Positions 47,101 through 59,839 of a stretch of 64,000 bases of DNA are shown one piece after another. The notes beneath the pieces were generated by a model. That model was given only the letters and a program-made list of their open reading frames with translations, searched no databases and was not told the DNA's origin. Numbering within the stretch: position 1 is the first letter of the stretch; each line of letters starts with the position of its first letter. The stretch comes from Cloeon dipterum. Lineage: Eukaryota; Arthropoda; Insecta; Ephemeroptera; Baetidae. The translations under genes were made by a program, and so were the position numbers. Location of the stretch: contig NC_088786.1 in assembly GCF_949628265.1 (NCBI RefSeq), positions 34,617,681 through 34,681,680 of the forward strand, written 5' to 3'.

Positions 47101-50100
47101 CAATTTAACCTTCGGATTTTGCGTTCATGTGGAAAATTATTTATTTCCTGTTTCTTTATGCTCGCGGAACACGTTCTTCGCATTGCATCGCGTGAAGAGC
47201 GTACAGTAATTATAGTCTAAACAAGCTCTCGCCTACTATGCATACAATTTAAAATTAAAATTAATTCAAATGACATTCTAGATTTCCATCACGGAAAACT
47301 GCTAATTTTGGCACGGGAAGTCTTTTTAAATGCTTTTGACGTGCAAATTTCAGCATGCAGAGTCTAGTGTCCTATGAAGCAGAGATTGTTCGAGATTTGC
47401 ATGACAAAAGTCACGTCGTTCTAACTAACAACAAAGCTATCGGGTGTATGAATAACTCGCAAACTCGAAAGTGCACGCTCGGCAAAAAAGGAAGCCTCTC
47501 GCTTTAGCACTTTTTGCGACGTCGCTGGCGAAAATGAGTCGAATAAAATGCGTCACGCTCAGGATGACGAGAGTGCAGCATGTAACTCACAACAAACCGG
47601 CAGTGTGTGCATTTATTCCTGCTTCGTGAGTGAAGCAACTGTCACTCGTCGTTGCTGCTGCTGCTGGCAATTAGCATTCAGTACATTTTGTTTCTACTCG
47701 TGGAAAAGATTCAAGGCCATCGCTTTGCAAATAACTCGCAAACTGAATAAATTAAAACACGCTCGTCCGCGGATGACGAAACATGAGCGTTTGAACTTGC
47801 TCCAATTCTGGATGCTCCACCTGCTCACTTGGCATTATTTGAGACACCAGGATGTTTTCGGTTTTCGGTCCGGCCTTACATAAGGCGAAAGCAGCTTGAA
47901 TAATATTACGCGTTGGTCGGTCACTGCGTGCGCTAATATTTTTTTTTGCTTTCACGAAATGGAGAGAAGAAGAAGAAGAAGAAGTTGACCAGCGAGCGAG
48001 CGAGCGAACGCCGCGAGAGAGGAAAGAGCTCGTTGAAATAACTGGGGAAGTAGGTTAGCCTGCCAAAATATGATTGTTCTCGCTCATTATTTTGATTGCC
48101 TCTTTCTCTTCTGCTGCATAACATGCGAGTTGGATAACGCGTACGTCTTCCTTTGTTTTCCAAACGATTTCCACAGCATCTTTCTCCGCCTCGAGAGTGA
48201 GAAAGATATAGCTAGGGATTGTCGTGCACTTATAAGTACAAGCAGCATAAATAAAACGTCAGGCAGCAGCATAAGCCGACTGACGCCGCGCATTCGCTTT
48301 TTACTTAAACTACTGTACACGTACATATGTGCGCTGGAAAATGGATCAAAAGGTGAATGAATCCGAGAGGTCTGCTCGTCATAAAAGGGGATACATTCAA
48401 ATTGATGCGAGTTTGATGAGTTTCAGAGGCCAACTTTTATTAATATAATTGGAGTCTTCTTCCCTACAAGGGCAAGATCACACTGAATTTAAATTGGCTC
48501 ATCAAAGGCAAGTGGAAGAAAATGGCAAATAAATATTCGTCATTTTGCTTTGAGTTAAAAAAATTCTTATTAAATTCTGTGTTTGATTTTGTCTTTTCCA
48601 CTCAGACTTCAAAGGCTTAATTAGTCCCTTTTTTATAAAAGGAAAACAACTCAATATTTGATTTCAAATTTAGACTCGTCAAAGGCAGGTGGAAGAAAAT
48701 AGCAAATTTTCGTCATTGAAACGTAAATTTGCTTTTAGTAAAAAATTCTTATTAAATTCTGTGTTTGATTTTGTCTTTTCCACTCCAACTTCAAAGGCTT
48801 AATTAGTCTCTATTTACTATAAACTCGATATTTAATTTCGAATTTATTTGTAAAAACTCGCGTAATGAGTCAAAAAAGAAGCTGCTGAAATTTAGGAAAT
48901 TTAAAGCCAAACACGATGAAAACAGGTTAGTGGAAACGATCTCAAAGTCGCGTGATTATTGGACCAGCTCTTGGGCGTGTGTATCACTGTTTTTTTTTTC
49001 GTCGACGTGCTCTCTCCGCGGCGTGTCAGTGTGCCCGTTTCGTTCCATTCATGCTGATTTTTGCATTTCCTGATGCGGATCGAATTCGCTCGCTCGCTCG
49101 CTCGCGCGCTCGACGCTGCGTTTGTACACACACCGACGACGATCGCCGGCCGGCACTTCTCGCCGGGGTGACTGAACTCTCAATGGCGAACCGACGACGA
49201 CGACGAGCCCTGCTTAATACTTTATTTTAAACGAAAAAAAAGACAAACAGCCGGCTTGCCCTGCGCATACTAATGACCCAATTTTCTCTTTTACGGAATT
49301 CCTAGCACACACTCTACGCTTAAGTGCCCAAGCAAATCTCAGTCAGTGTTCGCTGACGCACGCCAACCGCTGAAACGCACACCTGTGCGATGATTCTTAT
49401 TGGGAATCAGACCTGCCTTCGAATTTAAGTGTGCCAATTACGTTATTTGTAGCAACCACAAATGTGAATGGATGTTAAATTGCTCTCTTTTTAAAAATAA
49501 TCCTTGTAACGAGAAATAATGAGATTGATTTTTAATTTTTTTACAATCGAATTGAACACTTTCCGTTAATTTAGGAAATGTCACAGTCTCCCACTCACAC
49601 TTTGGGAGAGTGTCATCATTTATTTGTTACATAATCCATGTATTTATTGGTTTTTAGTGTTCATTTCGAAACAAACTAATATTGTTTCACGATCAACTGC
49701 CTACAGCCGTGTGTGTGTGTAACCCGACGCTGCCTCCCCCTATAAAACGCATCCCCAAACTGCAGGGGGCATTTAATACGTACACACACTGCCGTTGAAC
49801 GTTAGAGCTGATCGCAGCTGTTTTTGTCGTGTGGGCGAGATCAACCGGCGTGCGTGTCTCAAAAGTAAAACTCACGTACGCACTTGAAAATGGACAAACA
49901 CGTGCTTCAGGCCTGCTCGTTGATGATGGAGGAGCGCAATTGTAAGTTATACACTGCACTTAAAATTTCATTTATCACGTCGGAGCAAAAACGCGCCGCG
50001 GCTCAAGTGTCTGTTAGTTTGTGTAAATTCAATTATAAAAGCATCAAGTGACGTGGCGCCGGACGTTTCAACCGACTCTCGCCTCTTTTCCGACGTCGCG

Positions 50101-53100
50101 CGGCAGCTGAAAATCTCCTAACAGCTGTTGCACAGAGAGAGGGCAAATAGGCAGGCCTATTTATTTTCGCAGCACAGTTATGTGCGGTGGACAGTTAAAG
50201 CTGCCATCCCGTCTTTGCATTATTCGCGCGCCGCTTGATGCCTTGAAAGCAGTTGCTGCTGAGTGTGCGAGTAAAAGCTTTTCCGACCAGCTGATATGGC
50301 ATTAGACATACTAGTCTAAATGAAAAAACCGATGGGACAATTTAAACATAGTTGTCTGCTCGAACGGTACATTGGCGAAAATCACATGCCGACAAAACCG
50401 CAATTCGCGGCGAGGACACACAGAAAAGAACTCCATTTTTTCTTAAGAAACAAGAAAAACGGATTTAAATATAATGTCCAACTGATTCGTTCAACAAAGG
50501 TGTATATATTTTATATTGAAATTCTCCCATTAGCGAATTAACGCAATTTCCATTAGGAAGGCAATGCCATCATTGATTTTTTTTAAAATAAAAAACAGTG
50601 TGAAAGGGCACCAAATCTGGCAAACAACGTGATAAATAAAACCTTGCTCTGGAAAGCAAAGTCGAAATGGGTCCATATAGTCCACAAGTCTGAATTTAAT
50701 TTGTTTATACTTGTTTATTCTTGCTTGTCAATATGTACATAAATACATTTAGGAATACAAATAAAAAGCAACAGTGCTAGCAATGATCAATTACCTGGGC
50801 AATCTCTCACCGCACTGAAAACACGCCACAGGTGCTATTTTTACAGAATTGGAAACTCGGCGACGGAGCAGTCCTTAAGCTCAGGTGGCAGGTCATTCCA
50901 GGGTTTAACCCAGGGTTGCCAAAAATCCCGCATTTTTTTAAATGCAGTGCAGTGGTTAAAAACGTTTTTTTCAATATTAAATTTACCATTTTTTTGTAGG
51001 CAATTTTATTTGTCATTAATTTTCTAATTATTAGCTTATATAACCTCGACTTGAAAAATTGTCAGAGATAAAGCTTTGGAGAAAAATAAACTATCTGCAC
51101 AATGGAGGAAATTTAGACCACTCCGACCGCAAATTTAAGATTTTCATAGGGGAATAAATTAATTTTTTCCATTTCATGCGCAAGAAATTGGTAAAAAAAA
51201 ACAGTAGTGAAAAAAACCGGGCGTTAAACAAATGCTACCCTGGTTTAATCGACCTGAAGGAGAAGGCTACGCGGTATGAACATTTAAGGACTTATTAATG
51301 TTTAAAATGAAGATGCAATACTTAAGAATTTAAAAATGAACACGGCTGAAACGCTTAAGATAAGATAATTTTGAGTGCCTGTGTTGACAAATTTTTTTTT
51401 CGACTGTTGACTAAGCCCTTAAATTTATAGATAAAACTGAATTTTGTCCGGAGCGTGCTGGTACATGTCTCTGGTGGGCGGTGATCCGCACGCTCGATTT
51501 CGCGTTCCGCGCTTTTGCACCCGAATTCCAAGACAGTGTGACCACAGGGTGCACATTCAGGCTAAAAAATATATCTGGCCTGACGTAAGGGAAACACCTC
51601 AACGCTGATGATGGATGGGGAGGCTTGAGAAATGGAAATAGCCGCGCGTGTCACTGTTAGATAAACAAAAATAGCCCGTGCGTCGCGTCAGGGTCAATCC
51701 AGCGACGAGAAGAACGTTCTTTTACGTTTTACGCCGAGCAGGTAGCGAAATTGAAGCGGTCTATAATTAAGAGATGATCCCAGCGTGCTACACTACTAAA
51801 TAAAATGCCAATTCATCGGAATTGTCGGCCGCTTTCGTGCGAGCCGTCTGTACTTCTCAATGTGAGAGCAACAAACAAGCAGTTGGGCTCGAAAAACACG
51901 GGCCGTCGAGGAAGCCGCCAACTGATTCGCTCTTTACACACTTGCACTTTGGCGCAATTACAAAGTTCCCTCCTTTCGTTTCTTTCTTTCTTTCTGTTTG
52001 CCTCGTCTGAATCACGCGGCCCGTTTTACCTCCAACCGCTCTTGACCATTAACTTCTATCGAAAGACTAATCGAACGGCCGCGGCTGCCAAATTCCGATT
52101 TGTCTGCGCCGTGGACATTCTAGATGTGTTTGCATTGCCCACGAAGGTCAAATTAGTTACTAAGTGGCAGCAATCAAATAAAACTCGGCAGAAATAATTT
52201 TTTTAGATTAAAAAAACAGGTAAAAATACATTTCTCTCCGATGACTTGCTTTTACAATTTTTATTTTTATTTCCATCTAATTCAAATTAATTTTTCCCCT
52301 TAAACTATTATTATTTTTTAAATTCCTCAAGCTAAATGGAATGCATGGTTGTGGAATGACTGAATTTCTTTCCCGCAGTGGAGTGATAAGCGATTACAAC
52401 AAAAATCACCACTCCAAAGCACAATTTCTTGCTGTTGGTCATGCCTGCATGAGCACACGATTGTTGTGCATGGCTCGTCGGCATCCAGATGTGGCAGTCC
52501 GATGCCTTTCCATCCGTGGCAACGACGATCACACAATGAAGAACGCAATCACGATCCCGATGTTTTCTTGGATTCCAGGTGATATGGACCAGTACCTTCA
52601 CTACATCGGCGGACCCGCGGGAGCCCTCGCCCTGACCGGCGTGGCCGCCGCGTCCGCCTACTACCTGGTCAGCAGACCCACGCCTGAGAAGCCTTTGGTG
52701 CCTCTCGACGACCAGAGTCACCTTGTGCCGGTGAGTTTGGGGAAGTTTATTGTTTTAATAACGCATTAAGGAAAATTTCTAAACAATTAGTGGATGTTTT
52801 CGGTTTTTTCTATCAATTCACGCGTTTATAATTATGCAGACGTGGTATTTCTTACTTCTGTCAAGGTTGGGGTCACCTGAAAACGATGGCCGTGGTATCA
52901 AGTGGTTCAAGTATTTCAACCGCTGATTCGATAGCCTAATTTGAATTAAGTATTTATTTTAATACAATCACACGAAGTCAGGGTATTTTTCCAACCATAA
53001 AAAAAGCACAGTGCTCAATTTTTCCCTTTTTTACCAGTAATTTTTACTGCAGAAATAATCTTCTACCCTGGAGATGGACGAACTAACTCTCTCCGAGAAT

Positions 53101-56100
53101 CGGCGGCGTTTTCAGGAAACCTTAGGCAAGTGTTTTTCGCACTTGCAGTAGTGGCGTCTCACGAGTATAAGTGGTTTATGGAGCCATAAAACAGTTTGCG
53201 AAAACGTCAAGCGACAAATGGGTCCAGCGCGCGGAAGGCATCCTTGTCCGAATTAGTAGTGCAGCGTGTTGTCGTTGTGAAAAACGATTCCTCGTAAATA
53301 AAAATAATTGGAACACCCGCGTCGTAAATCTCTCGTCCGTCGGACGGCATCAATATGCAACCGACGCTCGCGCATCTCGCGACTTATTTTGGGAGGCAAC
53401 CCCGATTTTAATTATTGCCCAAGCGTGCCGCGGACACGCACGAGGTCGGTGTCATTAAAATTAAATTTCAGTGCGATTGAAAAATCCGCCGCCGAGAGCT
53501 GCAGACGGGGGAGATTCCTCCTCTGAAGATGGCGAAAGCGGCGATTAATCTAATTAAGATCGCTCGCTCTGTCCAAACCTTGGCTCCGATTTTTCGTTGC
53601 GCGCGCGCGCGCGGGCAGCTGCACTCGCGACTCAATTTACGGCCACGCACGAGATGATCGCGTTGAGATTCGGCGTTGAGCCAGTCCACGCGTAACTGAT
53701 TTACAACCCTTTGTCTGCGCCTAATTGAGCTAATTTCAGACCCGATGTGCCACGCTCACTCGACGAAAAAAATTCCATCACGGACGGCTTCCTGAATTTT
53801 CAGATTTGGCGCCGATGCTGTAAACAGCGGACATTCTAGCACAATATTATAGATCGACCCTTTCAGCTGACACGCAATACTTGAACTTGACTCGGCGACC
53901 GAGCATTTAACCAATTACCGGACGAGCGGAGAACAAAGTCTCGACGCAGCAGTGAGACGTAATTGCATAGGCACATCAAGAGTGCTGATCTCGGCCCGAG
54001 GCGCAGTAAATTTAGTGTCGAGCGAGGCACATTTATCGCAGTCTTAATCACGAGAGCGAGAGAGAGCGTAAGAATAATGTTTACAAAACGCCAAATATAT
54101 CTCTTGGTGCTTGCCTTATTCTGGCCCTCGGCTCGGACGCTCACTCACATTGTGCTCATAATTCTGCATCACCGTCAGCTGACACTTGCACACGCGTGCC
54201 CACTTATTATTATTATTGGCACGGGCGCCAAAGGCTTTGGCGGCGGTGTCGCTCGCGCTCGCGCTCGGTCACGCTCTCCGCCGCGCGGATTCCTCGAATT
54301 GAAAATCGGTGCGACATCCTAGGCGCAAAATGAGTCTGGCCGCGCGCTGATCGATTTTGCTAATGGCAGCCACTTTCGTCAACCCGAAATAGACAACAAA
54401 CAACTGTTTCTTCCATGTTGCACTCGAAACGGACTTGGATTGGGCAAGGCCAGGCGTGAATGGAGATCTCAAAGGGTTTCAGGAATGCTTTTGACTTGAC
54501 CACCGGGCGCGCGCGATGTTTACAAATGGCCCGGAATGAATGGCTGGCATTATCTCTCAACCCCCTTGTGCTTCGCACCGCCGCTCGGAAAGTGAAATTA
54601 GAATGTCAAAGAGAATAAAAAGAGTGTCGGTAATAAAGTACTTGGAACACTTTCAAACAAGACTGCGGCACGTCTGTTTTTTTTTCATGCGAGGGGAGGA
54701 GGTGTTGGAACGAATACTTCGGTTCTCGATTTAAAAATTGCAGCATTTCTCAAGTCGAAAAGTGAACTTGAGATCGAGCGCACGGTTGGAGTGACAGCGG
54801 CGAGAGTGCATGTAGCGCGCGAAATTTGGCCCCGTGCCCCGAGAAAACAGCAGGACCTTTGCAAGGGAGGGCCGGTGGGGCGGTGAGGCTGGTGATAGGG
54901 GCCAATTATAGCCGCAGACTCGCAGCTTGTGCCAGTGCTCACTCTGAATCGGTACACGCACCTCTCGGCCCTCGGACAACCCTCTCGTCATTATATCGCT
55001 CGTTACAATTAGCCGCGTTTGTAATACTTTCGTCCCTGCATTGTGCTCGGTCCGTTTTTAATTAGATTCAATGTCACGAAGCAGTAGACAATCAGCAGGG
55101 TCTCTTTGATTCGCTTCCAAGCCTGGTCTCATTTTTCTTTTCGAATTTTCATTTACGACTTAACGACCGTTGACTTTTATCGACGAATATTCCGCTTGAC
55201 GCGCATTCTAGCCAGTGCAGTGCCTGAAAAAGCAGCTTGGTGAGTGGCTCCAGAAAAGTGCACCGCCATGAAGTGCCTTTCAGTGCAGCCCATGCGGCCG
55301 CCGATCGACATGAACAATCAGTCCGAGCTGATCAAAGTAAGTTATGTCGTTGCAAAAGGCGTGTGCGTGGCGTGACCAATTTCAGTTTTTCTAACTATAG
55401 CCAGCGAGGCCCGTGCTGCGCGGCCGATTGGCCAACACGCTCACTGTCTTCCTCGCGTCTTTTCTCTCGCCTAGACTAATTTATGACAGCATGTTTGCTG
55501 ATGCGGCTTTGTCATAAAAAAAAACACATAGCCGCGCGGTGCTCGAAATAAAATAAGCAGCTTTCGAAGAGCACAATTTTGATGCACACAACAGAGAGAT
55601 TCGCAGCAGCAGCAACACTTAACTCAATAAAAATGCTATTTTTAGTTTTATTGCTTGTGATTAACATCCCATGTGATTGATCGTCTGCTCTTTTGTGGTT
55701 GGATGACTTTGGAAAAAGGAAAAACGTTTCGCCATCGAAAGGTGAAGCGTTTCTCACGCGAGACAGGGCAAAAAGCGATTCGAGCGAATATTATATATAC
55801 AGTTAGGCAAAAAGCAATCACGCTCGATCGGTGCCACATTCAGATCACTGCCTCTATTACGCCACGAGTCGGCAACAAAGGCGTCGATTTCCAACCCGCT
55901 GGCCGTGTTTTCGAATTCCGGGCCTCGGCCCAGATTTTCCACGTTGCTCAAGCTTCGAATTATGTTGTGATTCGTTGCTCCACCGCAAGAAAAACAGCCC
56001 ATATTGACACAGATTGCGTTGTTTGTTGAACCAACATGCCGCGTGGCTGGTGCTTCGGGAGGAATCGACCGTTTGGTTGCTTGATGAGCACCACCTGGAC

Positions 56101-59100
56101 CGTCGGCCGTCGCCGCTAAATCCGCTCGCGCGACGAGCAAATAATATTAAGAGCAGCAGCAGGTGGATGGCTTGAGAAACAGCCAAAAGCCACTGTCACA
56201 ATGACTAATCACTGCACTAGGAACATACCAGACTTTTCCTATTTTAATGAACGATATTATCCAGAAATAAAATTCACGTCGTGACACATTACCGATTTAA
56301 AAGTCGACATCTTTCGGTGCGACCGTTTTAAAAAGCTAAATTTCACGTCAAGGGCCCTTTAGGCGCGAGATTTTGCGATTAAAAAACAGGAGCAGCGAGT
56401 CATTCATTGAGGGGCGGCCTGTCTGTCAGTCTGACGGACGTGGCACGACAAGTGTAATTACGCGCGAGCGTGCAATTTCTTATCTCTCCGCAGGCGCAAT
56501 TTAAAATTATTATCCGGCATGTTATTAACGAGTCGCGGCGACCCACTACCGAGGCTGAAATGCGGCAAACCGATCGGATCGTTCGAGAAGACGCGGAGGA
56601 ATGAATCGTGGATTCCAATCTCTCGCGCGAGCGCGCGCTGCGAAAGAAATCCCCGTGATAATGCTAATGATACGCTGCGCCGGTAAATCACTCGCGCTCG
56701 CTGTGTACGTAATAATAACAATGCGGCGCGAGTGTGTTTTGAAACGAAATTGCGAAACGCGGTTGTGTATGTAATTATCATTGTGTCTGGCGGCAAAAGT
56801 GCACTTTTTCAGTCACGATGCACCGAGATTACATTTTCGAATTGCTATGCTCGTCTCGCTGCAATTATCCCCTTTTGATGTGTCTTCCTTTATTGGCAAA
56901 CACACGCCTGGCTAATTAGAAAGAATCGCAGTTGTTGTACATGACGAGAATTGCGAATGAGGGCGAGACGCAGTTTAATCACAACAATTGCCGCAAAGTA
57001 GGTGAACGTAATTGACTCATCTGGCAATTGCTGGTTGCAGGGACCGGAGCTCGTGCGAACCTCCAAGTTCTACAAAGAAGCCAAGGACGGAAAATTCGTT
57101 CGTCACCTTTTCTCGGACACAAAAACTCTCTACGACTCTTTCAGACGCGGTGCTAAGGAATCAAGTGAGTAACGAAAACGCTAAATGCAAACAACTTATA
57201 TTCTCGAATATTTTATTCTTTTTAAAAAACCTAATTTGAATCCCATAAAAACGAGAGAAAATGTTTTTTTATTTCCAGATAATGGTCCTTGCCTCGGTTG
57301 GCGAGATGGACACACGAAACCGTACCAGTGGCTGCACTACAACGAGGCTCTCCTCAGGGCCAAGAACTTCGGCTCAGGCCTGGTCGCCCTCGGTTTGGAG
57401 GCGAACCCACACACGTTCGTCGGCATCTACAGCCAAAACTGCCCCGAGTGGGTTCTCACCGAGCAGGGCGCCTACTGCTATTCCATGGTCATTGTGCCCT
57501 TGTACGACACACTGGGCCCTGACGCTTGCTCCTACATCATCAAGCAAGGTGCGTACAAAGATTTTAAAACGTTTCAAAGTTCGGTTGCTAACTTGAAATT
57601 TTGCAGCGAATATTAATATCGTCGTGTGCGAGGACGACTCGAAATGCAACCTCCTTTTGGACCGTCCACCGAAATGCCTGACGCGTCTGATCACGATGAA
57701 AGAGGTGCGTCCGGCCACGAATCAGCGGGCGAAGAACAGAGGCATCGAGATCCTCAAGTTCGAGGAGGTTGAGCGCTTGGGCGCCGCCCAGGACAATAAA
57801 GAAGTCGTGAGTACCGATTTTACATCGTGTCTCTTTATTCTAAACGGCGCCGCGAGCGAGAAAGACGAATGCGGCCATCTGCGAGATGCCGCTTTTTATT
57901 GCAACACGTCTCTTTTAATGCTGCGCAGGGCAACTCGATAAAACTGTCACCGGCTTCCGCTCTGCAAATCGGAATTTTTCAATTACTTTCCTCGACACTA
58001 ACGGCCGGATTAAATTATTATTTCGGGAGACGCCTTGCAGATGGCCGGTTATGCAACCTGCTCGCCTCAGAAGCGGCGCATGCTGCTTTGAGATGATTCG
58101 AATTTTCAAATAACCGCAATTTGCAGCCACCGAAAGCGTCGGACGTGTGCACAATCTGCTACACTTCAGGCACGACCGGCAACCCCAAGGGCGTGATGCT
58201 GAGCCACGAGAACGTGGTGGCCGCCGTGGCCTCGGTGATTCTGCAGTTGGGAGACCACAAAATCACGAGCAGCGACGTCATGATCTCTTTCCTGCCGCTT
58301 GCACACATGCTCGAGCGATGCTGCGAGGTGAGTCAATCAACCGCTGATTATCCAACAAACGATTCAATTAACGCAAAAAAATAAATGGCAGATTGGCATA
58401 TACACCGTGGGAGGCTCGGTCGGCTTCTTCTCGGGCGACGTGAAAAGACTGTCTGACGACATGAAGGCGCTCAAACCCACCGTCACGCCTGCGGTGCCGC
58501 GACTGTTGAACAGAATTTTCGACAAGGTGCAGTCGGACATCAGCAACTCGTTCATCAAACGGACGCTGTACAACATGGCCATGAGCAGCAAGGAAAACGA
58601 AATCAGAAGGTGCGACATTAGAGGCGATTTTGCGACTGAATTTTAATTTTGGAAATGCAGAGGAATCATCAGGAGAAACAGCTTGTGGGACAAACTCGTC
58701 TTCAGAAAGGTGCAGGAGGGCATGGGTGGCCGACTGAGACTGATGATCGTTGGGTCAGCGCCTCTGGCCGCCAACGTTCTCACCTTTACCAGATGTGCCT
58801 TGGGATGCCTGGTGAGTGCCTCGTGATTTTAAATGTGAACCCCTCTCGTCATGACGAATTTTCCGCAGGTTGTTGAAGGTTACGGTCAGACCGAGTGCGT
58901 CGCCCCCGTCACCCTGACTGTGCAAGGTGACTATATCCCCGAGCACGTCGGACCGCCCGTGGCCTGCTGCTCGGTCAAGCTGGTGGACGTGCCAGAAATG
59001 GAGTACTTCGCGGTGGCTAACCAGGGCGAGGTCTGCGTCAAAGGCACTAACGTGTTCCAAGGCTACTTCATGGAGCCCGACAAGACAAAGGAGACGCTCG

Positions 59101-59839
59101 GAAAGGACGGCTGGCTGCACACGGGCGATATTGGCATGTGGCTTCCGGTGAGTGGTCGAACGACACAATAATGCAAGTCGCTCGCAGGATTATGCAATAA
59201 TTCCCTTTCCACAGAACGGAACTCTGAAAATCATCGACAGGAAGAAGCACATATTTAAGCTGTCGCAAGGAGAGTACATTGTTCCTGAGAAGATTGAAAA
59301 CATCTATATCCGCAGCCAATATGTCCAACAAGTCTTTGTCCACGGAGAGTCGCTCAAAGTACGTTTTAATTATTCAATGCTAAGCTATCGATTATTTTTT
59401 TTTAATTTATGGCTCAGTGGCTTTCTTTAAAACGCATAACTAACAATGCAAACGAATTGCAGTCATGCATAGTGGCCGTGATCGTGCCTGACGTGGAGGT
59501 TATCAAGCAGTGGGCGACAGAAAACCACATCGCCGGCACCCTGTCCGTGCTGTGCGCCCACCCTGAGGTGAAACGTTTAATCATGGACGACATGATCCTG
59601 TGGGGAAAGGAGGCTGGACTCAAGTCCTTTGAACAGGTGAGGCAACCTGAATAAAATCTGAAAAAAATCCGCTTGACCCCCATTTGGCTATTTCGCTGCA
59701 GGTCAAGGACATCTACCTGCATCCGGACCCATTCTCTGTGCAGAACGGACTGCTGACGCCGACGATGAAGTCGAAGCGGCCGCAGTTGAAGAAGTACTTC
59801 AAGCCGCAGATCGAGGACATGTACGCCAAACTCATCTAG
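38164..59839 (+). CDS. Acsl: Long-chain acyl-CoA synthetase (ACSL1/5/6 type)
   Basis: Eleven shared exons carry the enzyme: 52579-52730, 57041-57164, 57279-57548, 57607-57806, 58127-58327, 58392-58609, 58661-58811, 58869-59147, 59215-59358, 59463-59636, 59702-59839. With first exon A (38164-38194) the protein has 693 residues. The exon at 52579 encodes the N-terminal membrane anchor (GALALTGVAAASAYYLV). The AMP-binding motif is YTSGTTGNPKG (about 271-281). The FACS signature is DGWLHTGDIGMW followed by IDRKKHIFKL (about 529-555). The enzyme uses ATP and CoA to activate long-chain fatty acids at ER or mitochondrial membranes. Three further candidate first exons (46932, 49890, 55268) have matching phase and are listed separately. 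All internal phases agree. Human ACSL1 has 698 residues, so the enzyme is complete. The promoter choice is inferred. Confidence 0.93.
39010..41830. other. Acsl: ACSL first-intron DNA without supported features
   Basis: AT-rich DNA with GC-richer islands near 40060-40130 and 40840-41110. Open frames on both strands lack splice partners or motifs. A CTCF-like CTAGATGGCAC lies at about 39004-39014. Confidence 0.35.
41831..42264 (+). mobile_element. TTAA-flanked MITE, copy 4, in an ACSL intron
   Basis: A 434 bp copy with TTAA at 41827-41830 and 42265-42268. The left end has one change (AGAGG for AGTGG); the right end is intact. It has the same orientation as copy 1 and is very similar to it. Confidence 0.88.
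42269..46560. other. Acsl: ACSL first-intron DNA, with one unexplained island
   Basis: Mostly AT-rich noncoding DNA. The part 46150-46520 is distinctly GC-richer and carries an open minus-strand frame of 131 codons at 46145-46540. I cannot name it. Nothing else is supported. Confidence 0.35.
46561..47028 (+). other. Acsl: ACSL candidate first exon B with promoter-like leader
   Basis: The coding part 46932-47028 encodes MQKKKRQINNQQLQQQQQ, then a Lys/Asn-rich run ending QRPRR. It ends in phase 1 at ACGAA/GTAAGC, so it can join the anchor exon. A GC-rich leader with a TCAGT initiator-like site near 46876 precedes it. The basic, Gln-rich end would be unusual for ACSL. It could instead start an unknown transcript, but no other plus-strand gene follows before ACSL. 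Confidence 0.45.
47963..48008 (+). repeat. Adjacent GAA and GCGA microsatellites
   Basis: A run of about seven GAA/AGA units at 47963-47984 is followed, after a short gap, by GCGA units at 47991-48008. Confidence 0.75.
48485..48840 (+). repeat. Tandem duplication, two copies of about 178 bp
   Basis: The segment 48485-48660 is repeated at 48661-48840. Shared blocks include TCAAAGGCA.GTGGAAGAAAA, then TTCTTATTAAATTCTGTG and GACTTCAAAGGCTTAATTAG (one mismatch). Spacing between matching blocks is 177-181 bases. The similarity is high, so the duplication is fairly young. It is noncoding and lies in an ACSL intron. Confidence 0.8.
49087..49112 (+). repeat. CTCG microsatellite
   Basis: About six GCTC/CGCTC units in an ACSL intron, in a GC-rich patch. 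Confidence 0.75.
49741..49747 (+). promoter_or_regulatory. Acsl: TATA box ahead of ACSL first exon C
   Basis: A perfect TATAAAA lies 149 bases upstream of the ATG at 49890. Transcription would start near 49770 and give a leader of about 120 bases. Confidence 0.55.
49890..49941 (+). other. Acsl: ACSL candidate first exon C
   Basis: Encodes MDKHVLQACSLMMEERN and ends in phase 1 at CAATT/GTAAGT. Joined to the anchor exon it gives ..ERNCDMDQYLHY and a protein of 700 residues. The upstream TATA box supports a separate promoter. Confidence 0.6.
50909..51244. mobile_element. Possible piggyBac-like MITE
   Basis: TTAA lies at 50905-50908 and 51245-51248. The left end reads CCCAGGGTTGC and the inverted right end ACCAGGGTAGC (9 of 11 match). 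CCC ends with TTAA duplications suit piggyBac. The element is 336 bp, noncoding and the ends are degenerate, so confidence is low. Confidence 0.4.
51260..52578. other. Acsl: ACSL intron DNA before the anchor exon
   Basis: No supported feature. Open frames on both strands lack motifs or splice partners. Confidence 0.35.
55268..55336 (+). other. Acsl: ACSL candidate first exon D, bypassing the membrane anchor
   Basis: The ATG has a good context (CACCGCCATGA). The exon encodes MKCLSVQPMRPPIDMNNQSE then LIK and ends in phase 0 at CAAA/GTAAGT. Phase 0 fits the exon at 57041, giving LIKGPELVRTSKFY. This form has 655 residues and lacks the hydrophobic N-terminal segment, so it should be soluble or peripherally bound. 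Confidence 0.6.
55337..57040. other. Acsl: ACSL intron between exon D and the first shared catalytic exon
   Basis: No supported feature; several GC-rich patches produce open frames without coding signs. Confidence 0.35.
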
